A stretch of 37,651 nucleotides of DNA from Dolichospermum sp. UHCC 0259 (GTDB lineage: Bacteria; Cyanobacteriota; Cyanobacteriia; Cyanobacteriales; Nostocaceae), in contig NZ_VIKX01000098.1 in NCBI RefSeq assembly GCF_009711935.1, positions 1 through 37,651 on the forward strand, given 5' to 3'. The notes under the pieces were generated by a model, which did no database searches, was not told the origin of the DNA, and worked only from the letters and a program-made list of their open reading frames with translations. The position numbers and the translations under genes are program-made. How positions within the stretch are numbered: the first letter of the stretch is position 1; every line of letters begins with the position of its first letter. Shown piece after piece: positions 15,925 to 25,451 of the stretch.

Positions 15925-18110
15925 AATTCAATATCATCTTTAAGAGATTTCTGTTTTTCCCGTCGCCATTTTGCCCTCACTAAACGAATTTCGTCAAAGC
16001 TGTAGCTTTCACCTAAATTTTCCCGAATGGGTGTGAGGGCAATATCACCCACAATTTCTAAGACGTTCCAGATTCTCTTTTGGCGTTCTAGAGGGACTAA
16101 TTGAGTTAAATCTAGAGGCTGTTTTTTTTCTATTAAATTGGAGATATGACTGATAACTGTGGCGGTTTTGACGTTGCGTTTTTGGGCGATTTCTTCAATA
16201 CTTAAACCCTGATTATATAATTCTAAAGTTGTTAATTCTGTATCTGAGGGTGAGTTAGGGAAAGATGAATAATTGACCCGATTAATTGTCTTGTCTGGTA
16301 AACCTTGTTCTTGACGATAGGTTTGAATTTCTGCTAAAAATCTTTCGCCATACTGAGATAATTTATGGCTACCAACGCCGGAGAGATTGCCAAATTCATC
16401 TAAGGTTTTGGGTTGCATTTGTGCCATTAATTTGAGGGTAGAATCATGGAAAATGACGTAGGGTGGCACTGCTTGTTCGTCTGCAAGTTGTTTACGAAGC
16501 GATCGCAATTTTTGCATGAGAACTTCCACATCTGCGGATTTGCCACTTCCCTCTTCCCAAGTCATCTTTTTAACTGTAGGAACAGCAATGGAAACTGTGC
16601 GTTGTTTTCGCATCACTTCCCAACTCAAAGCATTGAGTTTTAAAACGGAATAACCATCAGCAGTTTGTTCTATTAACCCTTGATGTAATAATGATCTACA
16701 TAACATTCGCCATTCATCCACTGTTTTATCTTTGCCAATTCCATAGGTAGAAAGTTGATCATGTTTATTAACAATAATTCTCTGATTTTTTCCGCCTCGT
16801 AAAACATCAATAATATGCAGCATTCCAAATCTTTCTTTACATCTAGCCACACAAGATAAAAACTTCATGGCTTCGATTGTCCAATCTTGAACAGGTTTGG
16901 GATAAAGACAATTATCACAATTTCCACAATTGCCGGGAAATCTTTCCCCAAAATAACTTAGTTGAATTGTGCGTCTACAATCTGTCCCTTCTGCATAATC
17001 AATTACCTGTCTTAGTTGTTGTTTAGCTATTAATTGTTCTTGAGGATCGGTTTTTTGATTAATACTCCATTCAATGGTTTTAATATCACCATAATTGAAA
17101 AATAACGTACATTTAGAAGGTTCATCATCTCTGCCGGCTCGTCCTGATTCTTGATAGTAACTTTCTAAATTTCGGGGTAAATCGGAATGCACAACAAACC
17201 GGACATCAGGTTTATTAATCCCCATTCCAAAAGCAACTGTAGCTACCATTACTCGCACATCATCTCGAATAAACCGAGTTTGATTTTTTGACCTTTCCTC
17301 ATCACTTAAACCAGCATGATAAGGTAAAACTGAAACTTTGTCATTTTGGAGTTTTAAAGTTATTTCATCAACTTTTTTGCGAGTCAAACAATAGATAATT
17401 CCCGAACCTTCATTTTCTCTAACTATTTCTAATAATTCAGCGTAAGCGCGGTTACTTTTAGCCCGGACTTCATAATAAATATTTTGGCGGTTAAAACTAG
17501 CAATATGAATACTTGGTTGTTTTAATCCTAATTGTTCAATAATATCAGCCCTGACTCTATCTGTGGCGGTAGCTGTGAGGGCAACTGTGGGAACATCAGG
17601 ATAACGTTTGCGGAGTAATCTTAATTGACGATATTCTGGGCGGAAATCATGCCCCCATTCGGAGACACAATGGGCTTCATCAATAGCAAATGTGGAAATC
17701 CCGACTTTTTCCTTAACTACGTCTAAAAGGGGCAAAAATCGGTCACTAACAAGACGTTCTGGGGCGACATAAAGTAATTTTATTTTACCATTCATGATCG
17801 CTTCTTCACGAGAGCGAACTTTATAGGCGTTGAGACTACTATTCAGAAATGTGGCAGAAATATTATTAGTTCGCAGTGCTTCTACTTGATCTTGCATTAA
17901 TGCTATCAATGGAGAGACTACCACAGTCAAACCTGGTTTCAAAAGTGCCGGTAATTGAAAGCACAGAGATTTCCCCCCACCTGTGGGCATAACTACCATT
18001 AAATCACGATTTTCCAGTGCATCTTCGATAATTTGCCGTTGTCCAGGGCGAAATTGATCATAACCAAAGTGATGTTTTAAGGCTTTTTCTAGGTGGGGGT
18101 ACTGAAGCAT
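15921..18110 (-). CDS. recQ: ATP-dependent DNA helicase RecQ
   Basis: 729 aa, full length. Walker A MPTGGGKS at ~41-48, DEAH box in FAIDEAHCVSEWGHDFRPEYR-type region (~140), SGIIYCLTRKKVDE and the ESGRAGRD motif VI. Zinc-binding Cys cluster C..CGNCDNC at ~375-400, winged helix, HRDC domain at ~530-605 (FHDSTLKLMAQ..LSGVGSHKLSQYGERFL), and a C-terminal helix-turn-helix (~640-715). 3'-5' helicase in recombination and fork repair. ATG at 18110. Confidence 0.97.
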   Translation of the reverse strand: MLQYPHLEKALKHHFGYDQFRPGQRQIIEDALENRDLMVVMPTGGGKSLCFQLPALLKPGLTVVVSPLIALMQDQVEALRTNNISATFLNSSLNAYKVRSREEAIMNGKIKLLYVAPERLVSDRFLPLLDVVKEKVGISTFAIDEAHCVSEWGHDFRPEYRQLRLLRKRYPDVPTVALTATATDRVRADIIEQLGLKQPSIHIASFNRQNIYYEVRAKSNRAYAELLEIVRENEGSGIIYCLTRKKVDEITLKLQNDKVSVLPYHAGLSDEERSKNQTRFIRDDVRVMVATVAFGMGINKPDVRFVVHSDLPRNLESYYQESGRAGRDDEPSKCTLFFNYGDIKTIEWSINQKTDPQEQLIAKQQLRQVIDYAEGTDCRRTIQLSYFGERFPGNCGNCDNCLYPKPVQDWTIEAMKFLSCVARCKERFGMLHIIDVLRGGKNQRIIVNKHDQLSTYGIGKDKTVDEWRMLCRSLLHQGLIEQTADGYSVLKLNALSWEVMRKQRTVSIAVPTVKKMTWEEGSGKSADVEVLMQKLRSLRKQLADEQAVPPYVIFHDSTLKLMAQMQPKTLDEFGNLSGVGSHKLSQYGERFLAEIQTYRQEQGLPDKTINRVNYSSFPNSPSDTELTTLELYNQGLSIEEIAQKRNVKTATVISHISNLIEKKQPLDLTQLVPLERQKRIWNVLEIVGDIALTPIRENLGESYSFDEIRLVRAKWRREKQKSLKDDIEF

Positions 18111-18388
18111 GGTAGATGGCTGCTGCGTGTCTGGTTGAGGATGAAGATATTAGGATTTTAGCGCACGTTGGGGAATTGGCAGAGGGAACGCTAGAATTTA
18201 TAGATAGGAAAATGTCAGAACCAGGATATCCAGGATTAAAGGATGAATAGGATAAAAATAGGGATTTTATGACTGATTACCTATTACCCATTCCCAGTCT
18301 TAGCTAGATATTTAGCAATCTGGGTTATTATAGAACATCAAAACTACAAGATCAACTAATGTCTGCAACTAGGGAGAATAAAATAACT

Positions 18389-18898
18389 ATGACGCAAGAA
18401 TTAATGGAGTTAAGACAAACTATATTAGAAGGGCGTTATGATGATGCCTTAGAAATTCTTGATGATTTGGAGGATATGAGCAAACAGGGAACTTTGCGAA
18501 AAATAGAAGCTTTTTTAGTGAAGTTGGTTATTCATCTGATTAAAAATCAGATTGAACAGCGTTTAACTAATTCTTGGATTGCTTCAATTTCTGATTCTGT
18601 GATTCAAATTTCTAAATTGAATGTTAAAGATAATCAAAAATCTTATTATATTAAATCTGATGAATGGTGTGAATATTTAGCAGAAGCTGTAGAAATGGCA
18701 ATTCGTCCCGCTAGTGCGGAGATTTTTGGCGGAACGTTAAAACCGAGTCAAGTTTCTCAAAGATTACAAGGAAAAGAATTAATTGATTTTGCTGAAAATC
18801 TTTTGTTGTTAACTTATGAATATCAACCTAAAGAGTTAGCAAAGATGATTGATAATTATTTATCACAATTACCGGGATGTGAAGATTGGTTTGAGTAG
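18389..18898 (+). CDS. DUF29-like protein
   Basis: 169 aa from the ATG at 18389; an in-frame ATG at 18359 would add ten residues. I prefer 18389 because it matches the start of the paralogue at 4736 (MTQELMELRQ versus MEELLTLREL) and has AGGGAG 12 bases upstream. ILDDLEDMSKQGTLRKIEAF..LVIHLIKNQ..TNSWIASISDSV follows the DUF29 pattern. The C-terminal half (~110-169) is shared only with the 4736 protein. Function unknown. Flanked by recQ (divergent) and an HD hydrolase gene. Confidence 0.7.
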   Translation: MTQELMELRQTILEGRYDDALEILDDLEDMSKQGTLRKIEAFLVKLVIHLIKNQIEQRLTNSWIASISDSVIQISKLNVKDNQKSYYIKSDEWCEYLAEAVEMAIRPASAEIFGGTLKPSQVSQRLQGKELIDFAENLLLLTYEYQPKELAKMIDNYLSQLPGCEDWFE

Positions 18899-19077
18899 GT
18901 TTGGCAAAACTAAGTTGTTTGAGTATAATCAAGTAATGAATAACCACTCAAATTAATTAAACGGCTCGGTTATGGATTCAGAAATTTTGAAAATTTCCGA
19001 GTTCGTGCCTTTTTTCAATAATAATGATTATCATCCATTAGCTATTATCACTAATTGCCTATTACCTCTAACTAAAA

Positions 19078-19650
19078 ATGCTATCAGAAAGATTTACCCA
19101 AGCGCTTACCTACGCCCACGAACTCCATGCCACCCAAAAACGCAAAGCTGGGGATATTCCCTATATTACCCATTTACTAGGAGTAGCCAGCATAGCCTTA
19201 GAATATGGTGCTAACGAAGATGAAGCGATCGCAGCATTATTACATGATGCCATAGAAGACCAAGGTGGAGCAGCCACCAGAGCAGAAATTCGCCGCCGAT
19301 TTGGAGATCATGTCACCGCCATAGTTGATGGTTGTACAGACGCAGACACCACACCTAAACCTCCTTGGAAACCCCGGAAACAAGCTTATATTGCCCATAT
19401 TTCCACCGCTTCCCCAGAAGTATTGCTAGTTTCTGCTGCTGACAAACTCCATAACGTCCGCTCAATTCTCAAAGATTATCGCATGATTGGTGATGCAGTT
19501 TGGGAACGTTTTCAAGGTGGCAAAGAAGGGACACTTTGGTATTATCGTTCTCTCGCAGATGCTTTTCAGAAAAATCAACCTACTCCTTTAGTAGAAGAAT
19601 TAGAAAGAGTAGTTTCCGAATTAGAAATATTAGCCAGTTATAAAAAATGA
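19078..19650 (+). CDS. HD-domain phosphohydrolase (SpoT/MESH1-like hydrolase domain)
   Basis: 190 aa. N-terminal HD domain of the RelA/SpoT hydrolase type: GDIPYITHLLGVA (His32), LLHDAIEDQGG (His56, Asp57, Glu60, Asp61) and AADKLHNVRSI (~122). No synthetase or TGS domain is present, so it resembles stand-alone small alarmone hydrolases, but cyanobacterial members may act on other phosphates. ATG at 19078. A REP hairpin lies 33 bp after the stop, in the convergent gap to prs. Confidence 0.85.
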   Translation: MLSERFTQALTYAHELHATQKRKAGDIPYITHLLGVASIALEYGANEDEAIAALLHDAIEDQGGAATRAEIRRRFGDHVTAIVDGCTDADTTPKPPWKPRKQAYIAHISTASPEVLLVSAADKLHNVRSILKDYRMIGDAVWERFQGGKEGTLWYYRSLADAFQKNQPTPLVEELERVVSELEILASYKK

Positions 19651-19683
19651 AGAACGAAAACAACTTTCATCCTTCATCTAACA

Positions 19684-19706
19684 GTAGGGGCGCAGGGCCT
19701 GCGCCC
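19684..19706. repeat. REP hairpin (GTAG foot, GGGCGCAG stem)
   Basis: GTAG then GGGCGCAG-GGC-CTGCGCCC. In the convergent gap between the HD hydrolase and prs, where it could also stop transcription from both sides. Confidence 0.85.
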
Positions 19707-19752
19707 TAAATTCCACCCCATCCTAACGACAAGCGCTATAATAACTTCTTAA

Positions 19753-20769
19753 TTAACGAAATAAACTACTAAGAGAGCTATCTTCGTGAATCCGCCAAAT
19801 TGCTTCTCCCAGCAGATTAGCAACAGAAAGCGTCACCAATTGGGGAAACTGATTAGCCTCTGGGATGGGAATAGTATTAGTAACTATCACCTCCTCAAAC
19901 ACCCCACTAGACAATCGCTCAATTGCCGGTGGAGAAAATACAGCATGAGTAGCACAGGCATATACCTGACTTGCACCTTCTTGACGAAGTAACCTCGCCC
20001 CTTCCGCAATCGTCCCGCCAGTATCAATCATGTCATCTACCAAGATGGCAGTTTTGCCTCTCACATCACCAATCACATTTAAGACTTCGGCCACATTATG
20101 AGCCTGACGGCGTTTGTCAATAATTGCCAATGGGGCATCATTTAACTTTTTCGCAAATGCCCTGGCACGTGCAACCCCACCCACGTCAGGAGAAACCACC
20201 ACAACATCCTGTAATTCTTTGCTAATGAGATAATCCAGGATAACTGGTGAACCATATACATGATCAAAAGGAATATCGAAATAGCCCTGAATTTGGGCTG
20301 CGTGTAAATCCATTGCTAAAACTCGATTAGCCCCTGCTTCAGTAATCAAATTAGCAACTAACTTAGCAGTGATAGATTCTCTGCCGGCTGTTTTTCTGTC
20401 AGCACGAGCATAACCATAGTAAGGAATTACTGCTGTAATCTGGCGTGCAGAAGCCCGACGACAGGCATCAATCATAATGAGTAATTCCATCAAATGATCA
20501 TTGACGGGTTGACAACTGGGCTGGATTAAATAGACATCACAACCCCGAATAGATTCTTGGATTTGAACATACAGTTCTCCGTCCGCAAATCTTTTACGAA
20601 TCATTGGCCCCAAGTCCATACCTAGATAACGAGCAACTTCTTGCGACAGTGCTATATTGGCAGAACCGGAAAAAAGCCGCAGACGATTATTGTCAGGTAG
20701 TCCCGTTACTATTGACTGGACAGGTAAAGTGGTAGAACTTAGCACAGCAGATCCTCGAAGTGCATTCAT
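19753..20769 (-). CDS. prs: Ribose-phosphate pyrophosphokinase (PRPP synthase)
   Basis: 338 aa, class I PRPP synthase. Signatures: FSGSANIALSQEVA near the N terminus, PYYGYARADRK (catalytic flexible loop), DLHAAQIQGYFDIP (divalent-cation site), VVSPDVGGVARARAFAK and the PRPP loop AILVDDMIDTGGTI. Makes PRPP from ribose 5-phosphate and ATP for nucleotide, His and Trp synthesis. ATG at 20769. The ~20-residue N-terminal lead is common in cyanobacterial homologues. Confidence 0.97.
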   Translation of the reverse strand: MNALRGSAVLSSTTLPVQSIVTGLPDNNRLRLFSGSANIALSQEVARYLGMDLGPMIRKRFADGELYVQIQESIRGCDVYLIQPSCQPVNDHLMELLIMIDACRRASARQITAVIPYYGYARADRKTAGRESITAKLVANLITEAGANRVLAMDLHAAQIQGYFDIPFDHVYGSPVILDYLISKELQDVVVVSPDVGGVARARAFAKKLNDAPLAIIDKRRQAHNVAEVLNVIGDVRGKTAILVDDMIDTGGTIAEGARLLRQEGASQVYACATHAVFSPPAIERLSSGVFEEVIVTNTIPIPEANQFPQLVTLSVANLLGEAIWRIHEDSSLSSLFR

Positions 20770-21230
20770 AGAAATATCATCAGAGATTGAGCAAATTTAG
20801 CCGAAATCGAGTAAACAAATAATATTGATCTTCCAGTTAGCTCTGGGGTGTTACAACACCTATGATTAAATAGCACCAAACGTGCAAACAATTATTTTAT
20901 GATACTTGTTACCAATTAATAACCCAATTAACTGAAGATTAAATATTTATTTTAATAAATCCCAAGACCTGGAAAAAATTTGCCGTGAACCAAACCGCTT
21001 GGTTTATCTATTCTGGATTATACCTGCTACCATATTGGACACATCCTGACTCAAGGCAGAATGTAAGAATAGAATAATGCAAGACTTATTTCTAGTATAC
21101 ACTTCCTTGTAGGCGGGAGGACTAAGAAAAATTACGGAAGCTACAATTGAGACATCTTGTGTCACATTGTGGATGGATGATGCTTTGACTAAGTTCTAGC
21201 TCAGTTGCTATTATATTCAATTAATAGATC
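20770..21230. other. Intergenic region between divergent prs and the Ser/Thr kinase gene
   Basis: 461 bp with no gene or recognised repeat. It must hold the two divergent promoters. No -10/-35 pair or riboswitch could be assigned with confidence. Confidence 0.5.
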
Positions 21231-23081
21231 ATGCAATCACCGATTACAGTTGGTACTATCCTACAAAATCGTTACCACATAATTCACATTATTGGACAGG
21301 GGGGATTTGGGAGAACCTATCTAGCAGAAGATCAAAGACGCTTTAATGAGCTTTGTGTTCTGAAAGAATTAATTGCCCCAATCACAGAAACATCTCATGG
21401 GCAAAAAGCACAGGAGTTATTTGAACGAGAAGCTGCCATCTTGTATCAAATTGAACATCCACAAATTCCTAAATTTCGAGAAAAATTTGCCCAAAACGAA
21501 AAGTTATTTTTGGTACAGGATTTTGTGGCTGGTAAGACTTACCGCAATCTCCTCAAGGAACGTCAAGAACTGGGAACAACCTTTACTGAAGCGGATGTAC
21601 TGCATTTATTGAGAACTTTATTACCTGTTCTTAGTTATATTCACGGGCAGGGAATTATTCATCGAGACATATCTCCAGAAAATATAATTTTACGGGAAAA
21701 TGATTTTTTGCCTGTGTTAATTGATTTTGGAGTGGTGAAGGAGTTAGCTACAAAATTACAATCATCAGGTGCTACATCACTAACAAGTGTGGGCAAGTTG
21801 GGTTATGCGCCTAGTGAACAAATGCAGACTGGCAGGGCATATCCCAATAGTGATTTGTATGCTTTAGCTGTGACTGCTATAGTTTTATTGACTGGGAAAG
21901 AACCGGCAGATTTATTTGATGAACAGCAACTAACCTGGAATTGGCAACAATGGGCTACGGTGACACCAGCATTTGCTCAGGTTTTACAGCGAATGTTGAG
22001 TTATCTACCGGGGGAACGCTATCAAAGTGCGGCTGATGTGACTCAAGCGCTGCTAAACACAGGCTATGGTAGTCAACCTGCGGTTAATTTATCTTCTTTA
22101 CAAACTATTGCTATTGGTCATCGTCCTGAACCTATACCAAAAGCATCGGAAAAGCCCCAACCTTCAGGAGATTCTGGGCAAAGTAGCTCTATTTTGGATA
22201 ATGGTTGGGCGTTGGGAAGTATTGGCTGTATTGTGATTATTTTAGCAGGTTTTGGTTCTTGGAGTCTAGTAAATTCACTGAAAGGCAAGCCGCGTCCATC
22301 GGGAGAAACGACTACAACTCCACAATCTTTTCCTTCTCCAGTTATTCCTAGTGGGATGACATTAACACCAACTCCAACACCAACTAGTAGCAAACCTGTG
22401 ATTAATCGCCAACGGCTGAAATTAGACAGGTCGAATATGGCAAAAGTTGAGGGAACACTACGGGAAAATGAATTAATTCAATATAGTTTGCAAGGTAAGG
22501 GTGGGGAAAAGTTAGTTGTATCTGTCAATGAGAACAGTGGTGTTATTCTGACGATTTTAACTGCTGATGGTGAAGTCGTGAATACTCAAGATCAACAATC
22601 TACATCTTATGAGGGAATATTAGCGAATGATGGCAAATATATTATTCAGTTAGGTTTGTCCGAGGGTGTGGCAGAGGTTAATTATAGTTTGAATGTGGCT
22701 TTAGAAACGCTAACCCCAACGGAAACCCCAACACCGACGGAAACACCAACTCCAACGGAAACGCCAACTCCAACGGAAACACCAACTCCAACGGAAACAC
22801 CAACTCCAACGGAAACACCAACTCCAACGGAAACACCAACTCCAACGGAAACACCAACTCCAACGGAAACACCAACTCCAACGGAAACACCAACTCCAAC
22901 GGAAACGCCAACTCCAACGGAAACACCAACTCCAACGGAAACACCAACTCCAACGGAAACACCAACTCCAACGGAAACACCAACTCCAACGGAAACACCA
23001 ACTCCAACGGAAACACCAACTCCAACGGAAACACCAACTCCAACGGAAACGCCAACACCAGAGTTTAATGGGACTAATTAG
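21231..23081 (+). CDS. Membrane-anchored Ser/Thr protein kinase with PPC-like domain and TPTPTE repeat tail
   Basis: 616 aa. Hanks-type kinase at ~15-275: Gly loop [14 protein letters not shown], Lys45 in VLKEL, HRD at 144-146 in [15 protein letters not shown] at 165-167. A single membrane helix lies at ~329-348 ([18 protein letters not shown]). An extracytoplasmic β-domain at ~405-490 resembles a bacterial pre-peptidase C-terminal (PPC) domain ([20 protein letters not shown]). The end is ~19 copies of hexapeptide TPTPTE, then PEFNGTN. Kinase is cytoplasmic and the repeat tail would lie outside, perhaps spanning the wall. The kinase motifs are intact, so it should be active. Confidence 0.93.
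   Translation: MQSPITVGTILQNRYHIIHIIGQGGFGRTYLAEDQRRFNELCVLKELIAPITETSHGQKAQELFEREAAILYQIEHPQIPKFREKFAQNEKLFLVQDFVAGKTYRNLLKERQELGTTFTEADVLHLLRTLLPVLSYIHGQGIIHRDISPENIILRENDFLPVLIDFGVVKELATKLQSSGATSLTSVGKLGYAPSEQMQTGRAYPNSDLYALAVTAIVLLTGKEPADLFDEQQLTWNWQQWATVTPAFAQVLQRMLSYLPGERYQSAADVTQALLNTGYGSQPAVNLSSLQTIAIGHRPEPIPKASEKPQPSGDSGQSSSILDNGWALGSIGCIVIILAGFGSWSLVNSLKGKPRPSGETTTTPQSFPSPVIPSGMTLTPTPTPTSSKPVINRQRLKLDRSNMAKVEGTLRENELIQYSLQGKGGEKLVVSVNENSGVILTILTADGEVVNTQDQQSTSYEGILANDGKYIIQLGLSEGVAEVNYSLNVALETLTPTETPTPTETPTPTETPTPTETPTPTETPTPTETPTPTETPTPTETPTPTETPTPTETPTPTETPTPTETPTPTETPTPTETPTPTETPTPTETPTPTETPTPTETPTPTETPTPEFNGTN
22711..23058. repeat. 18-bp tandem repeat (~19 copies) encoding TPTPTE
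   Basis: Near-identical copies of an 18-bp unit ACTCCAACGGAAACACCA encode the Thr/Pro-rich tail of the kinase. Rare synonymous variants (ACG for ACA) mark a few units. Length is a multiple of three, so expansion keeps frame. Confidence 0.95.
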
Positions 23082-23135
23082 GGCTAAATTAGGAAAAGAA
23101 GCAAATTAAGTTGTCATTTTTAACGGAAAACATTG

Positions 23136-23813
23136 TTGAATACTTTACTGATTACGGGAACTGATACGGATGCTGGTAAAACTGTGGTGACAGCAGCTTT
23201 AGCGGCTTATTGGCAAAAATATTATCCTCAGCGTCGTTTGGGGATTATGAAGCCAATTCAATCGGGGGTGGGAGATAGGGAACTGTACCAAAGTCTGTTT
23301 AATTTGGAACAGTCAGCGGAGGAAATTACACCCTTGTATTTTGAAGCGCCTTTAGCACCTCCGATTGCGGCTGCGAAGGAAAATCGTCAAGTTGATTTAG
23401 CGATCGCTTGGCGAACTTTGTTATCTTTACAAAAACAGCGTGATTTTGTATTGGTGGAATCTTTGGGGGGTTTAGGTTCACCAGTTACCAATGAGTTGAC
23501 TGTGGCTGATTTGGCGGGGGAATGGCGATTGAAAACGATTTTGGTTGTGCCGGTCAGATTGGGAGCGATCGCTCAAGCTGTGGCTAATGTAGCATTAGCT
23601 AGGCAAACTAAAATCAATCTGCGGGGGATTATTCTCAATTGTACCCAACCTCGCACTGAGTCAGAAATTGCTGATTTAACGCCACCAGATTTAATTCAAT
23701 CATTCACAAATATTCCCGTTTTAGGTTGTGTTCCCTATCTAGAAAATCCTAGAGATTTGGAAAAACTTGCCGAAGTGGCTGCGGCTTTGGATTGGGAAAT
23801 ATATTGTAGGTAA
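23136..23813 (+). CDS. bioD: Dethiobiotin synthetase
   Basis: 225 aa. N terminus [22 protein letters not shown] has the BioD P-loop GTDTDAGKT, followed by MKPIQSG and [11 protein letters not shown] (the family usually has EGAGG). ATP-dependent closure of the ureido ring in biotin synthesis. Start is TTG: two TTG codons (23133, 23136) are the only options; 23136 matches the family start. The odd ESLGGLG in place of the usual EGAGG is worth noting but the rest is normal. No other bio gene is adjacent. Confidence 0.9.
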   Translation: MNTLLITGTDTDAGKTVVTAALAAYWQKYYPQRRLGIMKPIQSGVGDRELYQSLFNLEQSAEEITPLYFEAPLAPPIAAAKENRQVDLAIAWRTLLSLQKQRDFVLVESLGGLGSPVTNELTVADLAGEWRLKTILVVPVRLGAIAQAVANVALARQTKINLRGIILNCTQPRTESEIADLTPPDLIQSFTNIPVLGCVPYLENPRDLEKLAEVAAALDWEIYCR

Positions 23814-23862
23814 TTGGTGATTGGTAATAGGTGATTGGTAATGGGGAAGAGTTTTTTATTTT

Positions 23863-24079
23863 TAATTAGGGTTTGCTTAATAAAGCTAAAACTTAGATAT
23901 ATCAAGAGTTTGAAGGTAAAAAAGGTGAATCAGGTGCAAGGAATAAGGGTTGAAATTAGGAAAAACCTATCACTTGACCAGATTCAAGATTATTCTTTTC
24001 TTCTTCTAATTCTTCCTCCTGACTCCTGACTCCTGACTCCTAGCCCTAACCAAAAGACTTTTTCAACAAACCCTAATTA
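23863..24079. mobile_element. 217-bp MITE with TTAGGGTTTG terminal inverted repeats
   Basis: Ends TAATTAGGGTTTGCTTAA and, inverted, TAATTAGGGTTTGTTGAA. No coding capacity. The interior holds CTCCTGA heptamers. A right-truncated copy sits at 10501-10684 in the same orientation. The element fills the gap between bioD and the M20 gene and ends six bases before the latter's ATG, so it must supply or separate that gene's upstream signals. Confidence 0.85.
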
Positions 24080-24085
24080 ATAAAT

Positions 24086-25306
24086 ATGGTTTCTACATTT
24101 CCTCTGGCTTCAACAATCAATCTCAAAAATGTCCGGTTAGAAATTCGGGCTTTACAACCGCAATTAGTGGAGTGGAGAAGACAGATTCACCAAAAGCCAG
24201 AATTAGGTTTTCAGGAAAAAATTACCGCCGAATTTATTGCCAAAAAATTGCAAAATTGGGGAATTGTCCATCAAACTGGAATTGCTGAAACAGGAATTGT
24301 CGCTATTATTAAAGGTGAAAAACCTGGCAATGGTAAAGTATTAGCAATTCGGGCGGATATGGACGCTTTACCTATTCAAGAACTCAACGAAGTTCCCTAT
24401 TGTTCTCAACATGATGGTGTGATGCACGCTTGTGGACATGATGGACATACAGCGATCGCTCTCGGTACAGCCTATTACCTCAATCAACACCGACAAGACT
24501 TTAGCGGCACTTTCAAAATTATCTTCCAACCCGCAGAAGAAGGTCCCGGTGGAGCAAAACCGATGATTGCAGCAGGTGTACTTAAAAACCCTGATGTTGA
24601 TGCCATTATCGGTTTACACCTATGGAATAATCTGCCATTGGGAACTGTAGGAGTCCGGGCTGGGGCATTAATGGCTGCTGTTGAATTGTTCCGTTGCACA
24701 ATTTTTGGTAAAGGTGGACATGGGGCAATTCCTCATCAAACAGTGGATTCTGTCGTGGTAGCAGCGCAAATAGTCAATGCTTTACAAACAATTGTTTCCC
24801 GTAATGTGAACCCCATTGATTCCGCTGTAGTCACAGTGGGAGAATTACACGCTGGCACAGCAGTTAATGTGATTGCTGATACCGCGAGAATGGGGGGAAC
24901 AGTGAGATATTTTAATCCTGATTTAGCAGGTTTTTTTAAAGAACGCATTCAACAAATTATCGCGGGAATTTGCCAAAGTCACGGTGCAAGTTATGAATTA
25001 GATTATATTCATCTTTATCCACCAGTTATCAATGATCTAGAAATTGCTGCTTTGGTGCGTTCAGTAGCAGAAGAAGTGATAGAAACCCCCATTGGTATCG
25101 TTCCCGAATGTCAAACAATGGGTGGAGAAGATATGTCATTTTTTCTGCAAGAAGTTCCCGGTTGTTACTTTTTTCTTGGTTCTGCAAATCCAGAGAAAAA
25201 ATTAGATTACCCCCATCATCATCCCCAATTTGATTTTGATGAAACAGCTTTACCAATGGGTGTAGAAATGTTTGTCCGCTGTCTGGAAAAGTTCTTTGTT
25301 GAATAG
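24086..25306 (+). CDS. M20-family amidohydrolase (hippurate/N-acyl-amino-acid hydrolase)
   Basis: 406 aa. M20D metallopeptidase signatures: RRQIHQKPELGFQE, AIRADMDALPI, HACGHDGHTA (metal ligands), FQPAEEGPGGA and TMGGEDMSFFLQEVPG. Dinuclear-metal hydrolase that removes acyl groups from amino acids or IAA-like conjugates; exact substrate unknown. The start ATG at 24086 sits right beside a MITE end with no good Shine-Dalgarno, so an insertion may have changed its expression. Confidence 0.92.
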   Translation: MVSTFPLASTINLKNVRLEIRALQPQLVEWRRQIHQKPELGFQEKITAEFIAKKLQNWGIVHQTGIAETGIVAIIKGEKPGNGKVLAIRADMDALPIQELNEVPYCSQHDGVMHACGHDGHTAIALGTAYYLNQHRQDFSGTFKIIFQPAEEGPGGAKPMIAAGVLKNPDVDAIIGLHLWNNLPLGTVGVRAGALMAAVELFRCTIFGKGGHGAIPHQTVDSVVVAAQIVNALQTIVSRNVNPIDSAVVTVGELHAGTAVNVIADTARMGGTVRYFNPDLAGFFKERIQQIIAGICQSHGASYELDYIHLYPPVINDLEIAALVRSVAEEVIETPIGIVPECQTMGGEDMSFFLQEVPGCYFFLGSANPEKKLDYPHHHPQFDFDETALPMGVEMFVRCLEKFFVE

Positions 25307-25336
25307 TTAGGAATGTGAATTAAATAAAGTGCAAAA

Positions 25337-25367
25337 GTAGGGTGTGTTAGCGACAGCGTAACGCACC
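25337..25367. repeat. REP hairpin (GTAG foot, GGTGTGTTA stem)
   Basis: GTAG followed by GGTGTGTTA and TAACGCACC (one G-T pair), loop ~9 nt. In the convergent gap between the M20 gene and gatA. Confidence 0.7.
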
Positions 25368-25414
25368 ATTCCACGTTAAATCAGAATTGCAGGTTATTAA
25401 ATTTGCGTTCCTTA

Positions 25415-25437
25415 GTAGGGGTTTACGGCGTAAACCC
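25415..25437. repeat. REP hairpin (GTAG foot, GGGTTTAC stem)
   Basis: GTAG then GGGTTTAC-GGC-GTAAACCC. Same 8+3+8 plan as the others. 15 bp from the gatA stop. Confidence 0.85.
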
Positions 25438-25451
25438 CCGCGAGTGAGAAA

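Noticed and set aside
18972-19214. 80-codon plus-strand frame overlapping the HD gene start
   Set aside because: Out of frame with the HD-domain gene, which has clear family motifs.
22678-23058. Minus-strand open frame encoding PLELVF repeats
   Set aside because: Shadow of the TPTPTE tandem repeat in the kinase gene; no start context or homology.
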